Source of the DNA: Steromphala cineraria
Lineage: Eukaryota > Mollusca > Gastropoda > Trochida > Trochidae
Direction of reading: 5' to 3'
Assembly: GCA_916613615.1 (NCBI GenBank)
Contig: OU744725.1
Coordinates: 63,558,575-63,622,574, forward strand
DNA: 64,000 bases
Part shown: piece by piece, positions 42,301-54,859 of the stretch
How positions within the stretch are numbered: the first letter of the stretch is position 1
Layout: every line of letters begins with the position of its first letter
Notes under the pieces: model-generated
Databases searched by the model: none
What the model was told of the DNA's origin: nothing
Seen by the model: the letters and a program-made list of their open reading frames with translations, nothing else
Program-made: the position numbers and the translations under genes

Positions 42301-44195
42301 TGAATGAAACGAATTAATTCATTGATTTTGTTTATTATATACATTACCATTCATCAGTGACCTGAAAACAAACAAATAAGATAGCATAATGAATAGATGT
42401 GCATTTATATAAAGGTTTTGAAGATGTAGGACGCAGGCAAAAGGAGTCTTAAGTCAATGCAAAGTATACTAGATAATTTACACTCGTCCATTCACAAGAC
42501 TTTGAGCGACCATGAAGCCCGCCAAAAAACAAAACAACCAGGTCTGACCTACTTCCTGGTCAGCTCTATCTAGGCACCCGATACGATTGTAGTCAAGGCA
42601 TTCGAAGCACAAGTATGACAAAATAGTCAGCCTTCCGAACCCTCAGTAGACGTCATACATGGCACACAGGTGACGCAGTCAGGCAACGATACCTTACTGT
42701 GTGACTATTAGAGAAGTGTGCTATAGTACAAGCAAGCCTTTGCCAGCTGCCCTTGATTTTGTAACCTGGCTTCATTTTTTCGAATTAAATAATATTACAA
42801 AAAAACAAAAAAACACTGCATCGTTTCTTCTTTGCGTTTCTTTGTGTGTGTTATATTGATTTTTTATTTTGAAGGCGCCGTGTGTAATTTTGGTGAACCT
42901 TAAAGCGGGACTACGTCGAGGATAAAAATGTGTCTCATACTTATCGACTGAGGCTTCGTTAGCTCGTTAGCAAGTCGGCTAGCTCAGCTCAGCGCAGCGC
43001 TAATGAAAACCAACGCGGTAAGGAGCTTAGAGCTCGTCATCGCAAGGGGCTTGATAGGGTTAATTGTCGTCGATTGATTGAATCAGCTCTTAGACAATGA
43101 GTTGCTTTTATAACTAAACACTTCAGGGTGTAATCTTTTATGAGTACACAGGAGATTATTCAATCAAGATTGAGTCATCTCAATAACTTTGACAGTGATC
43201 ATGAGTTTAATTTCGAAATACTTAAAAGCGTCAAAGGTGTATAATTATGAACCCGTTTTTGAATTTTCGCCAAACTCTTGAGAAATTGGGAGGGGGTTAG
43301 ACTCGGCAAAAATGCGTGGTATTCGGGAAACGGTCACGAGAAGAGACGCTTCAAAATCAACATTTATTAACAGTTGCAAAGGTGCATGTGTCAGTGCAGG
43401 TACAGTACATAATTCAAAAAGAATTCGCCGCTTTACGATATTTCCATTGACTATTAGTTATTATAGTGTAGTCTAAATAGTTTTAATTGCTATCGTAAAC
43501 TAGTATAAAACGCATTTATGAAGAATAATTTGGGCTACAATATCATAATTTAACTTAAATTTCCATTGGTTACCTAGGGAACGACGGGAACAAATATACA
43601 TAAAATTTACATTTTTATGCGCATTATGATGTAAATCTAATGGCATTTATTTAATATTAGTCAAATACATTTATTTGAATAATGTACTTCAAGCTGAGAT
43701 AATTTCAACCTAAAATGTTTTACAACGATCCTACTTTTTATTTGGCAGGGAAGAAAACTGTCATGGATATTTTTATTCAATTTTTTTTGCTGTATTAGAA
43801 ACATACTTATCATGTCAAAAAACAAAATTTCTAGACATTTTTTTTAAGAATTATCAAATGAACACACATTATTGAAATGTGTATTTTGAAAGGTTCTTTA
43901 TATTGTGTAATCATTTACTATTTAAAGGCAAATGCAATTCATATACACTGATTGTGAAAAGAATGGACGTCTGGAAAAAAATTGTAAAATGATTCCTATA
44001 ACTATACATGCTACATGTTAGCTGCTGTTATGTTCAGATATCATAATCGAGCCTGTATTCTCTCGGACAAATTGCTTCAACAGATACGATCCGACCTGTG
44101 CCGTCGGATGTACACACATTATTCGGTGCACATAACATATTTTAACATTTTATTGTAACAATAATTATTATTCTGTGATTGTGTTCACACAAACC
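39315..44195. other. Long non-coding region
   Basis: Nearly 5 kb with no supported exon. ACAAGATGGCGGCG at ~40137 is a YY1-like site of the kind found near promoters, but no coding exon follows. The 42.4-43.1 kb patch is less AT-rich but has stops in all frames. A gene with small exons cannot be excluded. Confidence 0.4.
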
Positions 44196-44216
44196 GGGGG
44201 GGGGGGGGGGGGGGGG
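44196..44216 (+). repeat. Poly-G run (21 bases)
   Basis: Uninterrupted G run in AT-rich sequence. It can form a G-quadruplex and is prone to length errors in sequencing. Confidence 0.95.
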
Positions 44217-44639
44217 AGCAACCTGGATATATGGCCACGGCTTTAGGTGGGTAAACATTAGTAATGTAGTGATGAGCTGAACTGAATATAACACCCTACA
44301 GTAAATACCGAGATAATAATGTAATGGAACATTTACACTTTACATCATGTTGGTAACCAAAATGGAGGAATTACGATTTATTTACGGTTTAAAATTATGG
44401 TGGTCAATGACACCGACATATATCTTTTGTTTATTCCTGCTCGTCAACTGCAGCCAGGGAGGTGGAACGAGATTGCAGTGATTGTTTGAACCAGACCTTG
44501 TAAGTACTATAAACATAATTGATGTTACGTTATGTTAATTGATATGACCGATCATTTCCTGTTCTGAGGACAGCTGTGCTTTATTGTGGCTGACTGATTA
44601 ATTATAACCTATTAGATAACACATGTTATTTAGAGTGTC

Positions 44640-46770
44640 GAGATGAATGATATTGAAAAACAGATATTAGAATCTCCAATTACTGAGGTCGAAATAAGAA
44701 AAGCTATTAATGGAATGAAAAATGATAAATCTCCAGGTGTTGATGGTATCATAACGGAAATGATCAAATGTTCGGAAAATATTGTTATGCCATTTCTTTT
44801 ATCTCTTTTTAATAAACTTTTTAGTGAAGGATTATTCCCTGACTCGTGGACTAAGGCAGTCATTATCCCTTTACATAAAAAAGGAAGTACAAAAAACCCA
44901 GATAACTATAGAGGAATATCTCTTCTGAGTATTTTAAGCAAAGTATACACCAGCATATTAAATGAACGTCTTACGCAATGGGCAAATATAATGAACAAAG
45001 TATCTGAAAACCAAGCTGGGTTTAGAAGAGGGTATTCCACTGTAGACCATATTTTTACATTATATTCTATTATTGAAAAGTCATTAAGTAAGAAAAGAAG
45101 AAAAGTATATGTCGCATTTATAGAATTTCAGAAAGCTTTTGACTCGGTTGATAGATCAAGATTGTGGACTTTATTATCAAACTACGGACTTGCTGGTAAA
45201 ATGTTAAATGCTTTAAAGGGTATTTATGAGTCAGTTAAATCATGTGTGAGATTTAATTCAAATACAACTGAATACTTCGAGTGTCCATTTGGTTTAAGAC
45301 AAGGATGTATGCTTAGTTCAATGCTCTTTTCATTATTCATCAATGAATTGTCTATAGAGATATTACAAAATGGTAAACACGGTATTCAAATGTTCCCTGA
45401 TATGATTCAAATATTGATGTTACTTTTTGCTGATGATGTCATATTAATTTCAGACACACAATGTGGCCTTCAGTGCCAATTAAATATTTTAGCTTCTTAT
45501 ACTAAGAAATGGAGATTAACTGTGAATATGGAAAAATCAAACATTGTTATCTTTAGGAAGGGTGGAAGGTTATCGAAGAACGATGTGTGGTTCTTAAATG
45601 ATGTACAAATGAAAATTGTTAATAGCTATAAATATTTGGGATTCTTATTTACTTGTAATTTCAGTATGACAAAAGCACTTGATGATCTTTCCTTACGAGC
45701 CAAGAAAGCCCTTACAGAAATAAGTGTTAATCTGAGAAAACTTGGAATTCTTTCGCCCGATGTATTCTTTAAAATATTTGATAGTCAAATACAACCAATG
45801 CTTTTGTATGCTTCAGAAGTTTGGGGGGTCAAAAGATATGAAAATATTGAAAAAATTCACTTATCTGCCTGTAAGATTTTTTTAAATGTCGGTCCACAAA
45901 CACCTAATGCGATTGTGTATGGTGAATGTGGTAGATACCCATTATATATTAATTCTGCTGTTCGCACTTTAAATTATTGGATGAAGATTTTATATATGCA
46001 TGAAGATCGTTTACCTAAGAAATCTTATAATACGTCACTTCATTTGGATGATATCGGCCATAAAACTTGGGCCTCAGAAATAAGAAATATGCTTTTTTCT
46101 CATGGATTTGGTTTCGTTTGGATTTCGCAAAGTATAGGAGACAGGGTACAATTTATCAATATTTTTAAAATACGGGCAAAAGATATGTTTTTTCAAAATT
46201 GGAACTCTACACTAAATAACAGTACCAGATATGATACATATAGAGAAATTAAAAGTCTACTTACACCGGAGAAATATTTATTTGAAATAGTGGATTTTAA
46301 ATTTCGTAAAAGCATTGTTAAATTACGATCGGGGCTGTTACGTTTAAAGGTTAATGAGGGTAGATGGCAGAAAATTGATAGGTTGTCTAGAATTTGTCCA
46401 ATTTGTAAGGAAGGAATAGAAGACGAATTTCATTTCATTTCTGTGTCCATATTATAATGACTTAAGAAAAATATATCTACCAAATATTAGAAATGTAAAT
46501 TTGTATGCATTTAAACAAATTCTAACTACCAACGATAATTACATGTTGAAAAAATTAAGCCACTATGTTTATTATGCCTATGAAAAACGATGTAAAAGGT
46601 TAAATGAAATTTCTTGTGATTAATTATTATTTTCATGTTATCTACTTCTCGTAAGTTCTGCGTATTATTACTTATTATATTTGTATATGAAATATGTGTT
46701 AACATGTACCTGTATTTGGGCCCAGGGGCCTATATACTTGAATAAAGTTGATGATGATGATGATGATAAC
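44640..46770 (+). mobile_element. Non-LTR retrotransposon (LINE), 5'-truncated
   Basis: Begins within the reverse transcriptase and lacks the endonuclease. The frame is followed by a short 3' UTR with AATAAAG and a (TGA)n tail ending near 46769, a microsatellite tail common in I/Jockey-group LINEs. Target duplications were not recognised. Confidence 0.85.
44643..46624 (+). pseudogene. LINE reverse transcriptase, frameshifted near the C-terminus
   Basis: The 604-codon frame starts near the beginning of the reverse transcriptase domain (EIRKAINGMKNDKSPGVDGI). It has IIPLHKKGSTKNPDNYRGIS, QAGFRRGYSTVDHIFTL, motif A AFIEFQKAFDSVDR, motif B GLRQGCMLSSMLFSLFINEL and motif C LLFADDVILIS. A zinc-ribbon-like C-terminus follows (CPICKEGIEDEFHF). 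The frame breaks near 46440; in the next frame the family's ending continues (CPYYNDLRKIYLP) to a TAA at 46622-46624. In motif A the usual catalytic Asp (F-I-D-F) is Glu here, so activity would be doubtful even without the frameshift. The clade is uncertain: it resembles the invertebrate I/Jockey supergroup. There is no endonuclease because the copy is 5'-truncated. Confidence 0.88.
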
Positions 46771-49692
46771 TGCCGGTCTTTGCATGCATGAGAGGACTTC
46801 TAGACTGATAAAGGAATTCAGCACCGGATAGCCTAATATATTGTGTATTTCAAAGCTCCAAATAAGCTTTTGCCTATGTAGGTATATTACCCGAATTTTG
46901 AGTGATCTTTTTATAGCAAGGCCACCAATTATCTAAACATAATAGCTGACGAAAAAAACTTTACTTTCGCTCTGATTGACCAAGAAACAGCAGAACATTC
47001 GAGGTTTCAAACACGATAAAAATAAGGGGGTGTTTTATTCACTAAGTTCCCCTGTCACATATAAAAATTAATCTTAAAAAGCATACGAAAATGACTGATG
47101 GAGTTCAGGATGGGAAAGTTTGTTTTTGTTCTTGAATCACCGTTAGCAAAATTAATAAATTATGATTATCATTTGTCTACTAATAGCCTAGCTTTGTAAA
47201 TCTAGAAAGGCAAGTTTTACAAACATTCTAGAGTCATTATTCTGAACACAAAGACGAAAATCCTAGGCTAGACGGTAACGGTAAAGTTTTGATCATCAAG
47301 TAGCCTTCAAACTCCCCACACAACTGGCAACCAATAGGTCAGTGTTTCATTCGAGTGGCAAATTTCCGTTTTTAACTTTGTATCAGTGTCTTCAAAATTG
47401 AGATCTTCTCGTAGCCATTTCTATTGGTGTAATTGGAAGGATACGCAAACTGATTGAGTTGTATTGGGTAAATATGCACTGTTATTTGTGAGTAGCGTAA
47501 ACAGCAATATTTAGTGCTTTTCTATAGGACGCAGACACTTATTTTTCTTGCGTAGTTTGACTTTTCCTTTGCGTATAATTCGCAAAAACGCAGCTTATAT
47601 GGAGCTCTGCAGTATTTATTATGTTCGAAATGAATCCATTGTTAATTTTCTTTTCCATCATTTTGCTAATAAATGACAAGTTACTTAAAACATCTAAATT
47701 GTTCAAATATTTGAGTATCGGGAAGATGTATGGCAAATATTGAAATGTTAGTAAATTGCTAATAGCCTTATTTTGATCTTGGTCGTAAAGCGATGTATGC
47801 ATTGCATTGTCAATTTGGCATCAGGACAAGTCCCTTTTCATTATGCACTCAAATGAATTCTTTCATATTTACGGCCACCATTGGGAGTCAGTTGACATTG
47901 CTGCTACAGAATGACGACCCTCTCATATTATCAACAAATCTCGACTCGCGCGGGGGAAATCCCTCGCTGAGAAGCGAAGCCTACACCCTTCTCAGCTCAC
48001 CGTCTCAGCAGCGAAGCTCGTTAGCAGGCAGGCTAACCCGAGTGGTCTTATACACGAGTACAGCCCTAGCCGCAGACCCTCTTTAAGGAAATTTAGTCAA
48101 ATCCGCATCCCAGTTTGACCCTAATTCATATTATTTCGTTTAACTTTCTGTAAAACCCTTCCGAAGTATAAAATGGCAGCTCCTTATCAAGGTAAATTTA
48201 AAATTCTCTATCTCGAGCCCTTCAATTTTCTGTTCACAGGTTTTGCTATTGCGTTTACTATGTTGAATATTTCTTCCAGTTCATTGCCACTACCATTAAC
48301 AACCCAAAGCCCTATCTCGGCATTGAACCTCATTTTAGCTAGTTAAATTTATATTATTGACCGCATGATAAGGCTTCATTTAGCATTTGTTAGTTTTATT
48401 ACTTTATTTTTTATAATTCTTCTATATAGCAAGAAATCACATTGATGCCCTAAAGGCTGATCACGATCGTTGTACACGAGAATGAAAACAATAGTCAAAT
48501 GTCGATGACCTTGTGTCAAACCACGTACTAATTTAGCTTTTGTACCCATTGATTTAATCTAAACCTAAACATTTAACGATTTCTTCGAACCCTTTAATGT
48601 TAGTGAAATACGCTTTTAAAGTAAATATTTATGAACTTTGTAAACAGTAATGAAGATGAAGGGGAAAATCCCTTCAAGTACCGGTACTCTCAATTGAAGC
48701 GACGTAAAATCAAAGATAATCCTAATATAGTAATTAGCTTCTAAATACCATACATGCAATTGTTGTATTTGAAAGGTTTAAATATTAAAACTATTGAAAT
48801 ATCTTTTTTTTCATCTATAAATCATTAAAATGTTTCTTATAAAACTTTTTAGTGGTAGATATGAGAGTTATGTCCCTTCGTGCTCTTATCGGTGTGAAAC
48901 AAATTTAGTCTCCTTTCCGGGAAAATAATGCTTGACGTCCTCTAGTGTTTAGGTTAGATACCATAAAACTTTACCAAAGTGACAGTCGTATCTGGTAAAG
49001 TCTAAAGATACACACTCACACTGAAATAAATGTAGTAATGGCCAATTTGGTGTGTAGCTTGTAATATTTTGTTATTTTAGAGTTAGACTTTACATCTTTT
49101 GACAATTCCACTGTGACGTATTAAAATACTTGTAAATGAGTAAACTGATGTTGACCAGCCGTTGACAGAGTTCCTAACAAATAATCCTAAGAAAATATTT
49201 TCTCTACTCACATTCCCAATGTCAATGGAAACCAAAACCTTGATTCTTCAATCAATTGTAATTCTCTGAACTGAAACAGTTTTAGATAAATCTTAAGTTT
49301 TAAGTAATTAGTATTATGAAATTGAAAATATGTCTTTTCAAAACCTGCCTGTATATCTTTAGCTTACACTTCCTGACACATGCCAAATAGGGGATAGTCA
49401 TTTGGTAACTTGGACTGCCTTTCACAAAAGAATTACCAAACAATTTTGCTACATTAGAATTGTCAAGTGTGGTAAATAGCTGAAAAACTGCTGAAAACAC
49501 ATTAAAACCCAGCTCACTGACTCACAAACTAGAATTTTCAATTAAATCTCCACTGCGAATAAAATACACCACTGAAATTTGCCTGAGCAGCATAGAATAT
49601 AAGTCACTCACTTTCAGCGAAACTGCAACTCAGCATTGCAAAATTTCTTAATATCTTTGAAGCTCAGATAAATCTCAGGAAAAAATAAGGTC
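46771..49692. other. Non-coding region
   Basis: No supported gene. The patch at 47935-48080 is GC-richer and open in one frame, but it is not similar to a family I know and has no flanking splice sites I trust. Confidence 0.4.
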
Positions 49693-49946
49693 AGGCCCCG
49701 ATTTCTCGATTCAAACTTAAGTTTTTACTCAAATTAAAAACTGAGTTTGAAAATATGACTCAACTGAGTTTCAAACTCAAATGCATTTCTCAAAACAAAC
49801 TCAGCGAAAACTCAACTGAGTTATAAACTGAGTTTCAAAATCGATCTCAGTTTATTTTTTTCTCATGATGTAAGGGACAATGACGCGTAATTCAACTTCC
49901 GTTTCTAACATAAACAAGGAAGTATCGTCTGCTATGATCGCTAATC

Positions 49947-52100
49947 ATGGCAGACACCAAACAAAGACGGCCCAACTGGACAGAGGAGGAACGAATGTAC
50001 TTAGTTGAAGCGGTAAACGATCGAACAGACCGACTTTTCGGAAAGTTTAAGGGTTGTGGAAGCACAAAAGGAAGCAAACTAAAAGATCAAGCCTGGGCAG
50101 AAGTGGTAGAGGCTCTCAATGGGTAAGTCAATATGCAGTAGGCCTATTATTACGTGTCGTTATCGAGTCCGGTTTTCGATCACGTCATTTTTCATATGGT
50201 CGTTTCTACTGCCGTAGACGTATTATACAAATCACTGAATTTGCTTCATCTAACATTTTCTACCTTAAAAGATGAATTGTAGATAATAGAAATATGGACA
50301 CTTGTACAAATCTAATTGTCACATGCACACAAAATAACATAAAAAATATCCAATAAAAAGTAATGAAATTATCAATCAAGAAACTTTGTCCATAAATATG
50401 ACTTAGGGGGATTTAATCTGTCAAAACAATGAGAAAATAATATTCTTTTATGTTATATTATTTTCATCAAAAACAATTTTTAATTTTCATGATGTCAATC
50501 ACATATACATTTATTTTAAAGGTTGTTTCAAAATGTTGATTTGATTGTTTTCCTGAATTCATGTTTGTGTTTATGTTGATTACCATAATGATAAATATAA
50601 AGTTGTCAAAAACTTTGACTAATACAGATGTATCTGAAAAAAACCCATGATAGTTTTACTTTGCAATTTTTGATATTTTGTCTTCAGCAAATCTGGATCA
50701 GTTAAGAGAAGTGTTGACGAAGCAAGGAAGCAATATGCTAATCTAAAACAAAGAGGTTTGATTTATTGATTATATTTATCTTCCAATTATATTGAAATTG
50801 CATAATTAAAATAATTAGAAATTTTTCCAAAAGACTAATATTCCATCATGACATAAGGTTGATTGTTATCGACCATTTCTTTTCCTTCAAAATAATGGGT
50901 ATTTGTCCAAATATGTTTATTGGTTCTCAAAAGCACATTCATAAAATAATAAATTATTTCAACATTAAGTAAAGTCTAAAAAGGAGTGCTGATGAGGCTA
51001 AAAAGCAATATGCCAATCTAAAACAAAAAACAAATAGGTTTGATTCATTTGAATACCTTTTTAATTCTGAGAACTATTAATTGACACAATATAAGATACA
51101 AAGACACATCAAATAATTGAGTCATCAGTCATATATAATTTCTATATAATGGATACAATTTTGTACAAACAAATCATTGTTGTCTTTAAAACTACAACTT
51201 CACTTTTCACTAATGAATAATTGATATATCAGAAACACTTATTACTTATTAAAAATTATTGTAAAGATATGTTGAGTATTTTTGACGATTGAACAGTGAT
51301 TCATTAAAATGAACCAAGTACAAAGATAAATTTGATTGTTTAGAACTTTAAATCATGTTTATATAAATGTTTCTCCAGCAAAAGAGAAATCAGATGCCAT
51401 CAGGAGGCCGAAGACAGGTGGAGGGCCTAAACCTGCATCACCATCACTAGCAGAGGGCAAGATTCTAGATGGATTGGCTGATAGACCTACACTGCAGGGA
51501 CTTTTAGATGGCATAGACTCAGAAGGTAATTATATACTGGAAACAACTAGAAATCAAATATCAGATGAAATAAAAAGTCATGGAAAAAACAGTTATTTCA
51601 TTGGGTATATTTAATCATTAATCATTTTAGAAACAGCTGACATAACTGAATGAATATTGTATTCATAAAAAGATTCTGCATACCAAAATAGTGGTTCATC
51701 TAATATCTAATTTTGATCACAGCACAGTTGATTAACTTTATTGTAACGTACAAATATTCAAACTTTTCCGAAAAAAAATCACATTATTTTAAAACAAAAG
51801 GTAATAAGGATTTAAGAAAACATGAGTGATTTCATTTGTCCAAAGGGTGACTGAAAGTGGATGAAGAGCACATAAAATATTATAAAATCTATTGAACTAG
51901 TTTTTTGTGATAACATTTCACTATTTTTAACAGTCATTCTCTTAAATATTCAGTAAATTACACAGAGCAACTGTATTATCTGATAAGTTGTATCTGATCT
52001 TTTACCTCTATAATATTGTGTATTGATATTTTAGATTTCAGTATTGCAGTTGCAACTGTCTCTGAGGATCCAGGGTTGACTTTAGAAAATTTCCAACAAG
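49947..52100 (+). CDS. Harbinger Myb/SANT-like DNA-binding protein (4 exons, 3' end not found)
   Basis: ATG at 49947. Exons 49947-50122, 50688-50755, 51379-51525 and 52035-52100 join in phase with GT donors (GTAAGT, GTTTGA, GTAATT, GTAAAT) and AG acceptors. Exon 1 encodes MADTKQRRPNWTEEERMYLV and the rest of a Myb/SANT helix bundle (AWAEVVEALNG). Exon 2 completes it (EARKQYANLKQR). Exon 3 has the typical KTGGGPKP followed by LAEGKILDGLADRPTLQGLL. Exon 4 reads VSEDPGLTLENFQQ. Proteins of this type bind the transposon's sub-terminal motifs and carry the transposase into the nucleus. The gene starts ~250 bp inside the left TIR. Further exons must lie beyond 52100, where none was recognised. The donor of exon 2 (GTTTGA) is weak. 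Confidence 0.78.
50976..51041 (+). pseudogene. Duplicated, decayed copy of Myb/SANT exon 2
   Basis: 'GATGAGGCTAAAAAGCAATA' and the following bases repeat exon 2 (50688-50755), including GCCAATCTAAAACAAA and the trailing GGTTTGATT. The copy reads RSADEAKKQYANLKQK but lacks a good acceptor and gains extra A-rich codons. It lies in the second intron. Confidence 0.7.
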
Positions 52101-53396
52101 GTAAATGATTATGTAAATACACATAAGGTTATTATTACTGACAAAAATAACTTGAAATTGAATTGTTGAGGTGGACTAGAATTTTGTGTCAATTTACAAT
52201 TTCTATTCATGCTATACAGTGCTTTAGATAAGCAGATAAGATAATCTTTAATATTCTACCTACCAAATATCAGTAAATCACAGATAATATAGTTCAAGAA
52301 ATGTTTTAGTTTATTCGTTATGCAGACATGAGGGAATACAACACAAGTCCAATTGAGTTTATGTAGCTATTTTCTGCAAAATATCTCTACATTTTCAAGT
52401 TCATGCAAATATAATACAATACATCAAATGAATATTCAGATGGTGTCACAAATGATTATTTGATGTGATTATATATGAATATTTTTTAACACTTAAAATT
52501 TCTTTCAAAGTAACTAAATTTTTGGCAATATTTGGAATCTACTATCCATTGTTCCAATAAAGCAATGAAATCTTTTTGATGATTTGGTAGGGTATTATGT
52601 ATATGTACAAGTTTATACATAGCCAACATTTTAATAACACTCAAGTTACAAATCAAATTTAAATGTCTTTTCATCCATTGAGCAAGTAGTGTATTTCTTC
52701 TAAATTTTTCTGTGTATTGATTACCCATGGAGTGTTAAGATCAATTTTTAATTTGATTTCAAGAGTTTAAAAATCCCACTTTGCTATTCAATTCTAATAT
52801 CTGTACATTATTTGTCATTGCTCTTTTCTACTGGAGCCTATCCAAATATTTACTCTATGTTATATTGTTTGAGGATATTGATTATATGGCCATTCAAAAA
52901 ACAACAACTGATATCCCTACTTTATTTCATATTAAGTCATCAATAAAGCCTCTGTTATTTCTCTTATACACAGCATCTAACCCCAAATTCATCAATATTG
53001 AAGTCCCTTTGGCATATTTCTATTGTCTCAACTCAGACTCATATGAATTATGTCTATATAAAGATGAATACACAGATATTGTTTTAATATGAATGAGAAT
53101 AAAGTAAATGGAGATAAAATATTTTTCTCAAACCAATTTTCCTCAAATGATATTCTTAGGTCGGATCATAGTGAATTAAATTTGATAAGATGCTGTATGA
53201 ATGTAACATTCTCATTGTTGGACTGATACATTTGCAAAATTCACTTTTGTGAGTGAAATATTTGAATTAAATTTCCTATTGAATTTGAATTTATTGTTGT
53301 TAAGCATCTTGTGGTAATAAATAATTTATCAATGTTCAACTTGCATTGTTCTTTTTCTATGCATCTAGTTATTAAGACCAATTTAATTGTGCATAC
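52101..53396. other. Interior of the Harbinger element with no recognisable exon
   Basis: Both genes should end here, yet no matching exon was found. Frames at 52486-52728 (minus) and 52781-53092 (plus) are open but fit no Harbinger domain. A replacement or insertion of foreign AT-rich sequence is likely. Confidence 0.5.
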
Positions 53397-54599
53397 CATT
53401 CTCAAAGGCAACACTGACAGGACTGTCTCGGAAGATCCTGCTGTCATGAACACTGCCAGGCCACTTGATCACACAGTTGATGAAGCGAAACTCCGCATCA
53501 CAAATCATCTGAAATAGTATTGATATATATTGAAACTAATTGTTCATAGATAAGTAAATTGTATATGTGACATAATTAATATATTACTTTCTAATTATTG
53601 TCTTCCATTGAAAAGAGTAAATGTGGCATAATTTAAAATGACATTTCATAGATAAGGAAGTGATGAATGGAAGAAATAAGAAAGAAATCTTTTTATCATA
53701 CCTGAATATTAAGAGAATGAAAACCTTTCCTGCTGAGGTAGTCAGCTTCATTTTCGGAGGGTGCCATTATTTTGACCAGTGTGCCATCAACACATCCAAG
53801 AACGTTTGGAAATCCTGAAAATATAAAGTCTTCTAGATTTTAGTTTTTCAAAAAATTCAATCAGACAATATTTATCTTTGATAAGTACAAATTATTCTAA
53901 CAAAAAATAATACTGACTTAATTATTGTGACATCATACTAGCAATTTTTATAAAAAAAATTATTCTATTCTTTGAATAACAGCATCCCTGTCAAAAATAA
54001 TTATAGATCAAAATCTATCAAAATAATAATATTGAAATAATTTGTATCACGTTTATGATATGCATTGCAATAAATATCTTTTTTGGATAATAATAATTGC
54101 AGATATTAAGGATTTTGTTTCTTTCGTTTCAAAACCTGGATGGTTTTCATTGTGACCGGTTGTTACTAGAGTAGCCTCCCTTTAATGTGCTTCGAAGTTT
54201 GTTATGATTCAGTTATGAAAATTCATACTACTTCTAAAAGACTCCACACGCACCTGCTATTTTGTAGAACTGCTTCTTGATTCTGTCTCCTCTGTCCCCG
54301 GTTGGCATCTTGACAAAATCACGGATTAAGGTTGAAAGATTGTTACACACATCCCTTACTGATCTAAAAACCGATGACGTCGAAATTTCGTCATAGGAGT
54401 CCGCTATAAGAGAGTAGAACGACCCTGTCGCTAGAAACCGCAGGGTCACCAAAACCTGTGTTAACACAGGTAGCGCAGAACGCTTCAAGTTGGCAGCAAG
54501 GAGACCAACTATAAACAGTATAGTCTCCCCACGGAATCGAAATCGGGAAAACAATTCCTCGTCCGACATGGACTCAAGAGGATTACTCTTGTCGGCCAT
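53397..54599 (-). CDS. Harbinger transposase (HARBI1-like), three N-terminal exons; catalytic end missing
   Basis: ATG at 54599. Exons 54254-54599, 53702-53814 and 53397-53508 join in phase (donors GTGCGT, GTATGA, GTATGC; acceptors TTTTCAG and ATTTCAG). Exon 1 is the helical N-terminal region ([36 protein letters not shown]). Exon 2 has [20 protein letters not shown] with the first catalytic Asp. Exon 3 has [16 protein letters not shown] with the second. This is the DDE_4/HARBI1 pattern, an RNase H-fold nuclease that cuts and pastes the element. The next exon should bring GDSGY-type sequence and the third acidic residue, but nothing like it is present in 52100-53390 on either strand. That interval is AT-rich and unrelated, so the transposase is probably truncated and the element depends on other copies. 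Confidence 0.82.
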
Positions 54600-54859
54600 T
54601 CTGCGGGGAACAGCAGCTTTATATTGTTCCTACGTCTACGTCTCCTCCTGTTTCTTAACGCCATTTTGTAAGCCTACAAAGTAACTTAAGTTACCTACCT
54701 AGCTAACTCAAATACCTGACTCAGTTTGAGTCAAAAAACGAACTCAGTTTGTGTCGAGAAATGCATTTTTCTGAGTTTTCTCAAATTTGAGTAAAAACTC
54801 AGACTTGAGCAAAAACTCAGACTTAAGTTTGTTTCGAGAAATCGGGGCCTGTTTAAATA

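Larger units (their letters stand above)
49693..54851. mobile_element. PIF/Harbinger DNA transposon with both TIRs
   Basis: Inverted ends CAGGCCCCGATTTCTCGA(TT)CAAACTTAAG at 49693 and (AA in place of TT) at 54851 match at 28 of 30 bases. Both sub-ends are dense in ACTCAG/CTGAGTT and ACTCAAA motifs (49719-49855 and 54715-54830). Inside are the two genes expected of the superfamily, placed convergently: a Myb/SANT gene (plus) and a DDE transposase (minus). CAG/CTG at the outer edge fits the CWG-type target preference, but a clean 3-bp duplication was not seen. Confidence 0.9.

Noticed and set aside
47793..48086. 97-residue frame in a GC-richer patch
   Set aside because: No similarity, no convincing splice sites, and the patch is short.
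52781..53092. 103-residue plus-strand frame inside the Harbinger element
   Set aside because: AT-rich, rich in F/I/Y/L, no recognisable domain; not the expected Myb or transposase exon.
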